A stretch of DNA of 64,000 nt from Pseudoneobacillus sp052180215 (GTDB lineage Bacteria; Bacillota; Bacilli; Bacillales; Cytobacillaceae): positions 1,770,001-1,834,000 of the forward strand of contig NZ_CP197471.1 in NCBI RefSeq assembly GCF_052180215.1, given 5' to 3'. A model generated the notes under the pieces. That model was not told the origin of the DNA and made no database searches. It saw nothing but the letters and a program-made list of their open reading frames with translations. The translations under genes and the position numbers were made by a program. Positions 1-8,656 of this stretch are shown one piece after another. Every line of letters starts with the position of its first letter. Within the stretch, counting starts at the first letter, position 1.

Positions 1-317
1 GGAATAGTTAAAGCGACAAGAATTAGGATTGGAATTGCTGTCCAAATTATTTCTAATACCATGCTACCGTGTTCTTCAGGTGGCTCATAATCTTTATTTT
101 CTGGTCTTTCTCTATATTTCCAGATAATGTAACCAAACAAGGAGAAAACGACAACCACTACAAGTAGCATCCAAATAAGAGACCAGTTAATAAGGTCCAT
201 AATACTTCTTGCAGCTGGTCCTTGAGGTTCAAAAACGACCATATTGGTTTCACAGCCTGCAAGCATGGATAGTGATAATACTCCTACAAGCCAGACAAAA
301 AGTTTTTTCGATTTCAT
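1..317 (-). CDS. qoxA: Cytochrome aa3 quinol oxidase subunit II, N-terminal part (cut by window edge)
   Basis: This is the first 105 codons of subunit II of a heme-copper quinol oxidase, which helps pass electrons from menaquinol to oxygen at the cell membrane. Translating the minus strand from the ATG at 317 gives a lipoprotein signal (MKSKKLFVWLV... ending LAGC), a linker, and a first membrane helix rich in Leu/Val (about residues 45-65). It continues KYRERPENKDYEPPEEHG, then the family-typical EIIWTAIPILI that opens the second helix. The periplasmic cupredoxin domain lies beyond the window. A cytochrome c oxidase subunit (CtaC) is the alternative, but the short N-terminus and the EHG...LEIIWTAIP pattern fit QoxA better. 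An SD-like GGAGT sits just upstream of the ATG. Confidence 0.8.
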   Translation of the reverse strand, partial: MKSKKLFVWLVGVLSLSMLAGCETNMVVFEPQGPAARSIMDLINWSLIWMLLVVVVVFSLFGYIIWKYRERPENKDYEPPEEHGSMVLEIIWTAIPILILVALTI

Positions 318-851
318 GTTGCAACTCCTTTCAGTTAAAAACAAATTATTTAGTAGAATAATAAATTGTTCAAAGATTGGACAAAGTTGAAGGTATTATT
401 GTTCAATCATTCACATACTTTTGTACATTTGTTCACAAACTTGAACAAAAAGGAAGTAGTGAAAACCGCTATGTATTAAGTTTTCACTACACGTATGATG
501 ATAACATACCTTCTCGAAATTAAATGTGACAAAATTAGCAAGGAAGAATTTGGAAGTTTGCAAATGAGGATTTCTGTATTTTCTTTAACGTTATTTCTAT
601 GTGTGAATAATATTTTTAGAGTTAATCTTGTAAAAATTTACAATTTTTCGCGAGAGAAGTGAGAGATTCCGACAGGAACAATGATTATTTTACAAACATA
701 ATTTTGTTTATATAATTCGTAACAATTTAGACAAAATTATATGAGTTAGATAAGAATGGCTTTTGATTAGATGTTTTTAAAAAAGTGAAATCGATGGAAA
801 TCAACCTATTATTATTGGTATGATTAAAGAAAAAATATTGGGGTAAATAGG
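318..851. other. Intergenic region between divergent qoxA and DUF2243 genes, with inverted repeats
   Basis: This 534-base stretch shows no convincing gene. It contains several copies of TTGTTCA (around 367, 399 and 429). One pair forms an inverted repeat, TTGTTCA at 429-435 and TGAACAA at 442-448, and an 11-bp hairpin (GTAGTGAAAAC at 456-466, complement at 480-490) lies next to it. The position upstream of qoxA suggests operators or a leader for the oxidase operon. The loose likeness to redox-regulator (Rex) boxes is only a guess. Confidence 0.4.
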
Positions 852-1271
852 ATGCATACAAAACGATTATTAGGTTTTATTTCAGGTTATTTTAGCATGT
901 CAATATTTTTACATAGCATAAAAGCTTATGCTATGGGTGTACAGCTCCAATCAGCAGGGGAAAGAATAGGAGCTGTAGGCACTGGTTTAGTTATTCTTCT
1001 TCTTATCATGATCATTTTAAAAAAATGGTTCTCTCCATCCTTTTTTCACGGTTTCTTAGTAGCAACTGGTCTTTTTTTAAGTTTTGATATAGTCGTATTT
1101 CATTGGTTTTTCCATTTACATAGAATTACTAGTGGTCCTGAAGCCAATTGGTTAGAGCCAATATTTGTAGTATTTGGTATAGCTTTATTCTTTTATGGAT
1201 TAAAAAGGGAAAAAACAACAAAGCTTTATCAAGAAACAGCTGTGAATGAAAATGTCTATAGTGCTAAATAA
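852..1271 (+). CDS. DUF2243-like membrane protein
   Basis: A 139-residue integral membrane protein with about four hydrophobic segments (about residues 8-28, 40-58, 64-86 and 100-116). The segment LSFDIVVFHWFFHLHRI followed by NWLEPIFVVFG resembles the His-rich second half of DUF2243 proteins, which have no established function. The ATG has a GGGGTAAATAGG leader as a plausible ribosome binding site. It ends 15 bases before the ATG of the following Nudix gene, so the two are probably one transcript. The DUF assignment is from motif memory only. Confidence 0.6.
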   Translation: MHTKRLLGFISGYFSMSIFLHSIKAYAMGVQLQSAGERIGAVGTGLVILLLIMIILKKWFSPSFFHGFLVATGLFLSFDIVVFHWFFHLHRITSGPEANWLEPIFVVFGIALFFYGLKREKTTKLYQETAVNENVYSAK

Positions 1272-1286
1272 GGTGAGGTGTTGCTT

Positions 1287-1904
1287 ATGGATATAAAGAA
1301 AGTCCAATCTATATTAGAAAGTCATCAGCCGAAAATTTTGGGGAGTGAGAGTTTTTCTAGATTTGCTATCTTTCTACCGTTAATTCAGAAAGAAAATGAA
1401 ATACATGTACTTTTTGAAGTTCGTTCACATCAATTAAGGAGACAGCCAGGAGATATCTGTTTCCCAGGTGGAAGAATGGATCCGGATGATAAAATAGAAA
1501 AATTTACAGCCATTCGAGAGACAATGGAAGAATTAGGTTTAAATCGTGAAGATATTTCAGACGTGTTTCCATTGGATTATCTCGTTTCTCCTTTTGGAAT
1601 GATGGTGTTTCCATATGCGGGTTTCATTAAACAAGAAAAGTTTCGACTAAATAAGGCTGAGGTAGAAGAAGTATTTACTGTTCCTCTATCTTTTTTCATA
1701 AAAAATACCCCAAGAATATATCGGGTAAACTTTAGAGTTGAACCTGAGGAAGGTTTTCCTTATGAATTATTAGTTGGAGGAAAAGACTATAATTGGCGTG
1801 CCAGACAAATGGAAGAATACTTTTACCTTTATGATAATAGGGTAATTTGGGGATTAACAGCTAGAATTTTATTCCACTTTATTGAGATCATTAAAAACAA
1901 ATGA
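1287..1904 (+). CDS. Nudix hydrolase, CoA pyrophosphatase family
   Basis: A 205-residue Nudix enzyme, expected to cleave coenzyme A or its derivatives to phosphopantetheine and 3',5'-ADP using Mg or Mn. The signature LRRQPGDICFPGG (about residues 45-57) is the extra motif of the NudL/YeaB CoA subgroup. It runs directly into a Nudix box ending RETMEELGL that is one residue longer than the general pattern, as in that subgroup. A GTG at 1278 is in frame, but AGGTGAGG (1271-1278) is spaced correctly for the ATG at 1287, so I start there. No terminator was seen before it; it likely shares a transcript with the DUF2243 gene. Confidence 0.85.
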   Translation: MDIKKVQSILESHQPKILGSESFSRFAIFLPLIQKENEIHVLFEVRSHQLRRQPGDICFPGGRMDPDDKIEKFTAIRETMEELGLNREDISDVFPLDYLVSPFGMMVFPYAGFIKQEKFRLNKAEVEEVFTVPLSFFIKNTPRIYRVNFRVEPEEGFPYELLVGGKDYNWRARQMEEYFYLYDNRVIWGLTARILFHFIEIIKNK

Positions 1905-1985
1905 TGGATTTTACTACACTAAATAGTTAAAGATATGTTATATTATTTAAATATTCTAAAATCTTATCAGGGAAGGTGATACGAT

Positions 1986-4748
1986 ATGACGACAGAAATG
2001 AAAGTAAACGACAGCAGCCTTCCGTTACGACGGGATGTTAAAATGCTAGGAAATATACTTGGTGAAATCCTAGTTTATCATGGGGGATTAGAACTATTTA
2101 ATAAAGTAGAAAAAATTAGAGAGATGTGTAAAGCTCTTCGAAATCAAAATGATGATGTAAATTATTTAGCACTAAAACAAGAAATCACAAATCTTGACCC
2201 CAATCTCAGAAAACAAATCATACGAGCGTTTTCTGTATACTTCCACTTAATCAATGCTGCGGAACAAAATCATCGAATCCGTCGTAGACGTGAATATCAA
2301 TTAAAATCAGATGTGAATGTACAGCCAGGGTCTATAGAGAGTGCGATATTTTCCCTCCAGGAAAATAAAATAAGTTCAGAGATATTACAAAATGTCTTAA
2401 ATACAATATCTCTTGAACTGATTATTACTGCGCATCCTACGGAGGCAACAAAGAGATCCATTCTTGAAATTCAAAAGAGAATTGCGGATATTCTTAAAAG
2501 CTTAGACAATCCACTAATTTCAAAAAAAGAACGCCAAAAAATGGAGGAGAGCTTGTTTAATGAAGTGACCGTTCTTTGGCAAACAGATGAATTGAGACAT
2601 ACAAAACCAACTGTTATGGATGAAGTGAAAAATGGTCTCTATTATTTTGATCAAACTCTTTTTGATGTTCTACCAGAAATTCATCAAGAGGTGGAAGATT
2701 CACTTAAAGTACATTACCCTGGACAGGATTGGAAGGTACCTCATTTCCTGCGTTTTGGTTCATGGATTGGTGGGGACCGTGATGGAAATCCAAATGTTAC
2801 ACCAGAGATCACATGGGAAACGCTAAATCGTCAAAGAAGACTAGTATTAAAAAAATACAAAGTCGTATTAGTTGAATTAATGAAACGTTTTAGTCACTCG
2901 TCAACAAGAGCAAACGTTAGCCAAGAACTTTTCTTATCCTTAAAGGAAGATGAAGAAAAATATTTATCTATAGATCAACGATGGCCAAATGAAATAGAGG
3001 TGTATCGCCGTAAATTTGCCATTATGATAGAAAGATTAAAGCAAGTAGGTAATTCAGAAATAGGTTATTCTTCAGCCGATGAATTTCTTCAAGATCTATT
3101 AATGGTCCAGAGAAGCATCTATCATCACCATCCAACCAATCATGAATTGAAAATGCTCCAAAAATTTATTCGTCAAGTTCAACTATTTGGTTTTCATTTG
3201 GCGACCTTGGACATTCGTAATCATAGTGGTGAGCATGAAGCTGCCATTGCAGAAATTTTGCGAAAGGTTGGAATCACTGATAACTACCCAACCCTATCTG
3301 AAGACGAAAAATTAGATCTGTTACAAAATATTTTAAAAGACCCTAGACCACTGTTACTTTTACATGAGGATTACTCAAGGGAAACACAAGAGATGATAAA
3401 GGTATTTCAACTGATTAAAAAAGCACATCAAGAGTTTGGGAAACGGTCTATTTATGTTTATTTAGTAAGTATGACTCAATCTGCAAGTGATTTGCTTGAA
3501 GTGTTAGTGCTTGCTAAAGAGGCCGGTATTTACCGCCTTCATACGGATGGAACAGTTGAAACGGATTTAAATGTTGCGCCATTATTAGAAACCATTGATG
3601 ATTTAACTGCTGGCCCAAAAATTATGGAAACTCTTTTTCAAATGCCTGTTTATCGGAAGCATCTGGAAAAGTTAAATGACCAGCAGGAAATTATGTTAGG
3701 TTATTCAGATGGAAGTAAAGATGGAGGAACCTTAACGGCTAATTGGAAGTTATATAAGGCACAAATGGAAATCCACGCCATGGCGAAAAATTATAAAATT
3801 AGCCTCAAATTTTTCCATGGAAGAGGGGGTTCTTTAGGTCGTGGAGGCGGTACCCTTCAAAGAAGTTTACTATCTCAACCGGCTGAAACATTAGGGGATG
3901 GTGTGAAAATTACAGAACAAGGTGAAGTATTATCTTCACGCTATCTACTCGAAGATATTGCTTATCGAAGTTTAGAACAAGCTACTTCAACGTTATTAAA
4001 AGCATCTGCTCATGTTTTAAAAGAGTCGGAACAAGGTCGTATTCGTGAAGCACGTTGGGTAGATGCGATAGAAGAAATATCAGCTGTTTCTTTAACAAAA
4101 TATCAATCTCTTGTCTTCCAAGATCATGACTTTATAACTTATTTTAACCAAGCAACCCCATTGAAAGAACTTGGTGAACTTAATATTGGATCACGTCCTA
4201 TGAGTCGTAAAAATAGTGCGAAATTTGAAAACTTAAGAGCGATACCTTGGGTATTTGCCTGGACACAAAGCAGGCAGTTGTTTCCTGCTTGGTATGCAGC
4301 AGGTACTGGACTAGATAGTTATGCTTCAAAAGGTAAAGAAAATATAAAAATTCTACAAGAAATGTATGAGCAGTGGCCATTTTTCCGTTCAACGATTGAT
4401 AATTTACAAATGGCATTAATGAAAGCTGATATTACAACTGCAAAAGAATATGCAGCCCTTGTAGATGATCAACAAGTCGGGGAGAGAATCTTTAACAATA
4501 TAGTGGAGGAATACAATAAAACGAAAAAGGTCCTTCTAAAAATAACGAAGGATGAAGAATTATTAGATCAAACACCTAATATTAAAGACTCCGTTCATCG
4601 TAGAAATCCATACGTAGATCCGTTAAATTTTATACAAGTCGAACTAATTAAAGAGTTGCGTAAATCAGATGAACCAAATGATGAATTATTAACTCAAGTC
4701 TTATTAACCATCAGTGGAATTGCTGCAGGATTAAGAAATACGGGTTGA
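1986..4748 (+). CDS. ppc: Phosphoenolpyruvate carboxylase
   Basis: A 920-residue, full-length PEP carboxylase. It fixes bicarbonate onto PEP to make oxaloacetate, an anaplerotic entry to the TCA cycle. The catalytic segments are present: TAHPTEA at residues 148-154 (His150), GSWIGGDRDGNPNVT near 258, and FHGRGGSLGRGGG from residue 610 (His611, Arg613). The family C-terminal NTG is also present (RNTG). GGAAGGTGA precedes the ATG by a few bases. The gene is monocistronic, with a terminator hairpin just after it. Many Bacilli use pyruvate carboxylase instead or as well; this window does not show which. Confidence 0.97.
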   Translation: MTTEMKVNDSSLPLRRDVKMLGNILGEILVYHGGLELFNKVEKIREMCKALRNQNDDVNYLALKQEITNLDPNLRKQIIRAFSVYFHLINAAEQNHRIRRRREYQLKSDVNVQPGSIESAIFSLQENKISSEILQNVLNTISLELIITAHPTEATKRSILEIQKRIADILKSLDNPLISKKERQKMEESLFNEVTVLWQTDELRHTKPTVMDEVKNGLYYFDQTLFDVLPEIHQEVEDSLKVHYPGQDWKVPHFLRFGSWIGGDRDGNPNVTPEITWETLNRQRRLVLKKYKVVLVELMKRFSHSSTRANVSQELFLSLKEDEEKYLSIDQRWPNEIEVYRRKFAIMIERLKQVGNSEIGYSSADEFLQDLLMVQRSIYHHHPTNHELKMLQKFIRQVQLFGFHLATLDIRNHSGEHEAAIAEILRKVGITDNYPTLSEDEKLDLLQNILKDPRPLLLLHEDYSRETQEMIKVFQLIKKAHQEFGKRSIYVYLVSMTQSASDLLEVLVLAKEAGIYRLHTDGTVETDLNVAPLLETIDDLTAGPKIMETLFQMPVYRKHLEKLNDQQEIMLGYSDGSKDGGTLTANWKLYKAQMEIHAMAKNYKISLKFFHGRGGSLGRGGGTLQRSLLSQPAETLGDGVKITEQGEVLSSRYLLEDIAYRSLEQATSTLLKASAHVLKESEQGRIREARWVDAIEEISAVSLTKYQSLVFQDHDFITYFNQATPLKELGELNIGSRPMSRKNSAKFENLRAIPWVFAWTQSRQLFPAWYAAGTGLDSYASKGKENIKILQEMYEQWPFFRSTIDNLQMALMKADITTAKEYAALVDDQQVGERIFNNIVEEYNKTKKVLLKITKDEELLDQTPNIKDSVHRRNPYVDPLNFIQVELIKELRKSDEPNDELLTQVLLTISGIAAGLRNTG

Positions 4749-4772
4749 TCAAGTATGTACAAGTAATAAATT

Positions 4773-4832
4773 ACCTTTGTAAGAAGTTAGAGCTACTTAT
4801 GTGGCTAGAGCTTCTATCAAAGGTTTTTTTTT
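4773..4832 (+). terminator. Terminator after ppc
   Basis: A long hairpin with arms ACCTTTGTAAGAAG and CTTCTATCAAAGGT (two internal mismatches) is followed by nine T residues. Confidence 0.8.
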
Positions 4833-4875
4833 GGAAGAATATTGGTTTATTGGTGAAATTTATTATGTGAAATAT

Positions 4876-4901
4876 TAAAAAAAGTCAGAAAATGCCGATA
4901 T
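4876..4901 (+). promoter_or_regulatory. Sigma-D (flagellar/chemotaxis) promoter
   Basis: TAAA at 4876-4879 and GCCGATAT at 4894-4901 are separated by 14 bases, which matches the Bacillus sigma-D consensus exactly. It lies about 47 bases upstream of the chemoreceptor start codon, which fits its role. Confidence 0.85.
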
Positions 4902-4947
4902 AATAGAGAGGATTATATTATTTCTATATGAAGGGGACTTTTTTAAC

Positions 4948-6687
4948 ATGAAAAAAAGCCGTTTTTCTGTTCGGAAAAAATTATATGGTGGCTTTCTCAT
5001 TGTCATTATCTTTACCGCTATTTTAGGTGGTGTATCAAATTGGAGTATGACAAAAATGAATGAGAAGTCAAAAGAAATCAACCAAAATTGGATTCCAAAA
5101 ATCGAAGTTATTAATCATTTGAATTTTTTAATAGACCATATGAAAACGTTGGAGTACTCCTATATTTTACAATTAAGTCCTAAAAAACTTGCTTCACTGG
5201 AAGAAGATATGAAAAAAACAGAAGAAGTGATTAGTCAAACATTTGGAGAATATGAAAATAGCCAAATGAGTAGTAAGGAGAAAAAAGAGTTTAAGGAATT
5301 AAAACAAAAATGGAATGACTATGAGTCAGTCCATAATGACTTATTAAACCAAGGGAAAGATGTTGATATTATTTATGGAGCTAATAATGGGAATGGTTTA
5401 GCCATTTTTGAGACGATTGAACAATCTGAGCTTGCGTTTGCAAATATGCAATCAAATATAGATAACCTGTTGAAAATCAATAAGGAAGGTACAGTAAAAG
5501 CCAGCTTGCAATCAGAAAGTAGCTTCAAAGTTGGAAGTTTGATAAATTTTGTTTTACTTGTTTTAACAGTTGTAATTGGATTTGGTATAGCATTTGTTAT
5601 AGCAAGGATTATTTCAAGACCTTTGGGATGGGTAACAAAGAATCTACATCAGGCTGCAAGTGGGGACCTTACAATGGACCCAATTTCAGTAAAAAATAAG
5701 GATGAGATAGGGGTTTTAGCGGAATCGTTTAATATAATGGGCACAAGTCTTGCGAATTTGATCAGGCAAATTCGGGGAAATACTGAGCTTGTAGCAGCTT
5801 CAACTGAACAACTACTTGCCAGTTCAGAGCAGAATAGCTATGCTACTGAACAAATTTCTTCCTCTATTCAAGAAGTGGCGATTGGGTCTGAAAGACAGGC
5901 TCAGTATTCTTCGCAGGCCAATCATGTTGTTTTAGATATATCCAAAGGAATGGAGCTAGTTTCGAAATCCATTCAACAAGTTGTTGAGTTAAGTCTATCT
6001 GCCAACCAAAAGGCGATGTCCGGAAATAGTATTGCCCAAGAGACTGTTAGTCAAATTAATCAAATTCATCAGCATGTTGAACATACCTCTACTATTGTTA
6101 ATCATTTAGGAGAAAGATCCAATGAAATAGGGAAAATTGCCGAAGTGATCTCTCAACTATCAGCTCAAACCAACTTACTTGCACTTAATGCTGCAATTGA
6201 GGCAGCAAGGGCAGGGGAACATGGGAAAGGATTTGCTGTTGTAGCAGATGAAGTAAGGAAACTAGCTGAACAATCTAGCCATGCAACTGAATCCATTCGT
6301 CAAATTATCCAGCAGATACAAGAGGAAATGAGTGAAGTAGTGAACTCGATGAAGCAAGGAAATATTTCGGTACAATCAGGAATTCAAAATGTGAATCAAA
6401 CGCAAAAAGCCTTTAAAGAAATCGTTGACATGGTAGGTGGTATTTCTGCACAAACAGAGGAAGTATCATCTGTTGTTGAAAAAGTATACTCAGGTACAGA
6501 AGGAATGGTACAAGTAATCAATGAAATATCAACGATTTCGATTCAAGCGTTAGGGAATACACAAAATGTTGCCGCTTCTGCAGAGGAACAAAATGCTTCA
6601 ATGGAAGAAATCACGGCTTCTATTCATTCATTAAGAGAGTTGGCGTTTAGTTTACAAAAAGAAATTGATAAGTTTAGAGTAAGTTAA
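4948..6687 (+). CDS. Methyl-accepting chemotaxis protein
   Basis: A 579-residue chemoreceptor. The N-terminus has a membrane helix (about residues 13-33) and an extracellular helical sensor of about 150 residues like a four-helix bundle. A second helix follows (about 193-218), then a HAMP domain (RPLGWVTKNLHQAASGDL... to about 272). The long coiled-coil signalling domain contains the conserved hairpin tip around EVISQLSAQTNLLALNAAIEAARAGE and GFAVVADEVRKLAEQS. It relays ligand binding to CheA/CheW. Ligand unknown. The sigma-D promoter ties it to the motility regulon. The start has AAGGGGAC upstream. It is flanked by terminators on both sides, so it is monocistronic. Confidence 0.95.
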   Translation: MKKSRFSVRKKLYGGFLIVIIFTAILGGVSNWSMTKMNEKSKEINQNWIPKIEVINHLNFLIDHMKTLEYSYILQLSPKKLASLEEDMKKTEEVISQTFGEYENSQMSSKEKKEFKELKQKWNDYESVHNDLLNQGKDVDIIYGANNGNGLAIFETIEQSELAFANMQSNIDNLLKINKEGTVKASLQSESSFKVGSLINFVLLVLTVVIGFGIAFVIARIISRPLGWVTKNLHQAASGDLTMDPISVKNKDEIGVLAESFNIMGTSLANLIRQIRGNTELVAASTEQLLASSEQNSYATEQISSSIQEVAIGSERQAQYSSQANHVVLDISKGMELVSKSIQQVVELSLSANQKAMSGNSIAQETVSQINQIHQHVEHTSTIVNHLGERSNEIGKIAEVISQLSAQTNLLALNAAIEAARAGEHGKGFAVVADEVRKLAEQSSHATESIRQIIQQIQEEMSEVVNSMKQGNISVQSGIQNVNQTQKAFKEIVDMVGGISAQTEEVSSVVEKVYSGTEGMVQVINEISTISIQALGNTQNVAASAEEQNASMEEITASIHSLRELAFSLQKEIDKFRVS

Positions 6688-6692
6688 AAAAA

Positions 6693-6729
6693 TCCCCATT
6701 CCATTAAATTGGAATGGGGAATATTTTTT
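6693..6729. terminator. Terminator between chemoreceptor and SRAP gene
   Basis: Stem CCCCATTCCA / TGGAATGGGG with a short loop is followed by a T-rich run. It lies between convergent genes and may serve both. Confidence 0.85.
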
Positions 6730-6759
6730 TATAAAAGGGTAATAAAATTCGTAAAGTAT

Positions 6760-7437
6760 TCAACAAATTCTTTCAATTAATTCTATTGTATTATGCTTAG
6801 GAGAATTAACTAAGGAACTTACTTCATATGCTTCCATTAGTTCCTTATCAAGTGGTTTTAATAACTGGTTTAGTACAGCTGTATCTGTAATAGAAGGGTC
6901 TAACCAAGTTTTTTCATTCTCTCGTTGTATGATGACTGGCATACGATCGTGAATATCTTTAACAAGTTCGTTCGGGGTGGTTGTAATCACTGTGCAAGAG
7001 AAAATCGATTGTCCCTCAGGTGATATCCATTTTTCCCACAAGCCTGCCATACCAAATAATTCATCTGATTTAAGCTTGATACGCATAGGTGTTTTTGTTT
7101 TAGGGTCAATGCGTTTCCATTCATAAAAGCTATCGGCAATAATAAGACAACGCTTTTTCTGATAAGCAGGTTTAAAACTTGGTTTTTCCATTAAGGTTTC
7201 TGAACGTGCATTAATCATTTTATAACCAATAGAGCTATCCTTAGCCCACGGAGGAATAAGGCCCCATCTTAAAAACCCCATTTTGTTTTCAGTCCCGTTA
7301 TTGATGACAGCTAATACAGACTGAGAAGGAGCTATATTATAATTTGGAGAATAATCTTCTTCATTCAAAAAATGCTCAATGTCAAATCGATCTAATAGTT
7401 GCTCTATTGTTGCTGTTAAAGTAAATCTACCACACAT
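6760..7437 (-). CDS. SOS response-associated peptidase (SRAP/HMCES family, YedK-like)
   Basis: A 225-residue SRAP protein. This family caps abasic sites in single-stranded DNA by a thiazolidine link through Cys2 after Met removal. The upstream in-frame extension is rejected because MCGRF must be the N-terminus for the chemistry, and AAGGTGGA is well placed before the ATG at 7437. The other conserved residues are visible: Asn in MINARSET, the FYEW acidic motif, and His in DIHDRMPVI. B. subtilis homologs are named YoqW/YobE. It is monocistronic on the minus strand. Confidence 0.93.
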   Translation of the reverse strand: MCGRFTLTATIEQLLDRFDIEHFLNEEDYSPNYNIAPSQSVLAVINNGTENKMGFLRWGLIPPWAKDSSIGYKMINARSETLMEKPSFKPAYQKKRCLIIADSFYEWKRIDPKTKTPMRIKLKSDELFGMAGLWEKWISPEGQSIFSCTVITTTPNELVKDIHDRMPVIIQRENEKTWLDPSITDTAVLNQLLKPLDKELMEAYEVSSLVNSPKHNTIELIERIC

Positions 7438-7522
7438 AGTTTCCACCTTCATTCTTGATACGAATACTCGGACATCCTTTAAAATGATTAAGAGGCTTAC
7501 CAATAAAATAAACATTTATCAG

Positions 7523-7552
7523 TTGACATCATACCTGTATAGGTATTAATAT
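7523..7552 (+). promoter_or_regulatory. SigA-type promoter with CstR/CsoR-like operator
   Basis: TTGACA (7523-7528) and a TAATAT-like -10 near 7547 bracket the near-perfect palindrome ATACCTGTATAGGTAT (7531-7546). The palindrome fills the spacer, an arrangement that lets a bound repressor block RNA polymerase. The ATACC-N-GGTAT form matches operators of the CsoR/CstR family. The same motif precedes the DsrE gene downstream. Confidence 0.7.
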
Positions 7553-7595
7553 ATCCTCTGTAGGTTAAATTTTAAATTATAAAGAGGCGAATTAA

Positions 7596-7961
7596 ATGCT
7601 TATTTTCAACATCATGATCGTGACTGCTTTGTTGATATTATTATATAGAAGATACATTCCGGTATGTGGTGTTCAATGTATGAATGTACCAGCCACCCTA
7701 AACGATGATGTTATCATAATAGATGTACGAGATTATAATCAGTCTTATAAAGATTCAAATCATAAGTCTATTCATATACCAATAGCATACCTAAAAAGAT
7801 ATGTAAAGGAAATTCCAAATACAAAGCTTCATGTCATTGCGGCGGATCCTCTAGAAAAAAATATGAGTATCCGTTTCTTACGAAAACAAGGTTATCAAAT
7901 AATAGGATATACATTGATGAATTGCGATTGCAAAAAAATCAATTTAATTCCAGGTTTATAA
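7596..7961 (+). CDS. Membrane-anchored rhodanese-like protein lacking the catalytic cysteine
   Basis: A 121-residue protein with one N-terminal membrane helix (about residues 2-17) followed by a rhodanese-like fold. VIIIDVRDYNQSYKDSNHKSIHIPIAYLKRY is the typical beta-strand plus Asp-Val-Arg motif, and SIRFLRKQGYQIIGYTLMN is the C-terminal half. Where an active rhodanese has a Cys loop (V-x-x-C-x-x-G-x-R-S), this protein reads HVIAADPLEKNMS, so it should not carry a persulfide at that site. Other cysteines occur (CGVQC near residues 24-28, CDC near 110). The CstR-like operator and the neighbouring DsrE gene point to sulfane-sulfur handling or sensing. Function is not known. Confidence 0.7.
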   Translation: MLIFNIMIVTALLILLYRRYIPVCGVQCMNVPATLNDDVIIIDVRDYNQSYKDSNHKSIHIPIAYLKRYVKEIPNTKLHVIAADPLEKNMSIRFLRKQGYQIIGYTLMNCDCKKINLIPGL

Positions 7962-8012
7962 TGTTATCTAAGGAAATGGATGTTGTTAATCATTTTAAGG
8001 CATAAAAAATGG

Positions 8013-8059
8013 TTGACAACGTTCTTTGTTTTAAGTTAACATCATACCTATAGGGGTAA
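8013..8059 (+). promoter_or_regulatory. Promoter and first CstR-like operator of the DsrE gene
   Basis: TTGACA (8013-8018) with a possible -10 TAACAT (8037-8042) is followed at once by ATACCTATAGGGGTAA (8044-8059), an imperfect palindrome of the same type as at 7531. Confidence 0.65.
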
Positions 8060-8085
8060 ATCCCTCTTTTTTTATTTCTGAAAAA

Positions 8086-8101
8086 ATACCTATGAGGGTA
8101 A
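8086..8101 (+). promoter_or_regulatory. Second CstR-like operator of the DsrE gene
   Basis: ATACCTATGAGGGTAA lies exactly 42 bases after the first site (about four helical turns), so two repressor tetramers could sit on the same DNA face. A further partial copy, ATACCAGGGGG, overlaps the ribosome binding site. Confidence 0.6.
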
Positions 8102-8127
8102 AAAATATACCAGGGGGAATGAATGAT

Positions 8128-8607
8128 ATGGAAACGAAAAAAAGGACAACAATAGTATTATTTAGCGGTGATTATGATAAAGCGATGGCTGCTTATATTA
8201 TTGCAAATGGGGCAGCAGCATATGACCATGAAGTAACTATTTTCCATACTTTTTGGGGGTTAAACGCCTTACGAAAAGATGAAAATATCGAAGTAAAAAA
8301 AGGCTTTATGGAAAAAATGTTTGGGAAAATGATGCCTCGCGGTGCAGAAAAAATGGGATTATCAAAAATGAATTTTGCAGGATTTGGTCCTAAAATGATT
8401 AAGGATGTAATGAAAAAACATAATGCCATGACGCTTCCACAATTAATTGAGATGGCACAAGAGCAAGATGTTAAATTAGTAGCATGTACGATGACAATGG
8501 ACTTATTAGGACTTCAGCAACAGGAACTATTAGATAATATTGAGTATGCTGGAGTAGCAGCTTACTTGGCTGACGCAGAAGTTGGAAATGTGAACTTATT
8601 TATTTAA
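8128..8607 (+). CDS. DsrE/DsrF-like sulfur-relay family protein (YrkE-like)
   Basis: A 159-residue soluble protein of the DsrE fold, strongly recalling B. subtilis YrkE from memory. The segment TTIVLFSGDYDKAMAAYIIANGAAAYDHEVTIFHTFWGL is the first half of the fold. VKLVACTMTMDLLGLQQQELLD holds the conserved Cys expected to accept or pass persulfide sulfur, and it ends GVAAYLADAEVGNVNLFI. An in-frame ATG at 8092 lies inside an operator. GGGGGAA at 8113-8119 fits the ATG at 8128, so I use that. Related genes usually sit beside CstR, TusA-rhodanese and persulfide dioxygenase genes. Here only the rhodanese-like gene is adjacent, and it is transcribed from its own promoter. Confidence 0.85.
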   Translation: METKKRTTIVLFSGDYDKAMAAYIIANGAAAYDHEVTIFHTFWGLNALRKDENIEVKKGFMEKMFGKMMPRGAEKMGLSKMNFAGFGPKMIKDVMKKHNAMTLPQLIEMAQEQDVKLVACTMTMDLLGLQQQELLDNIEYAGVAAYLADAEVGNVNLFI

Positions 8608-8624
8608 ATTTTAATAGATAGGAG

Positions 8625-8656
8625 AAAAATGACGGAGGGTTTCGTCATTTTTTTTC
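8625..8656. terminator. Terminator between DsrE and DUF2238 genes
   Basis: Stem AAAAATGACG / CGTCATTTTT is followed by T residues, symmetric enough to work for both convergent genes. Confidence 0.8.
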
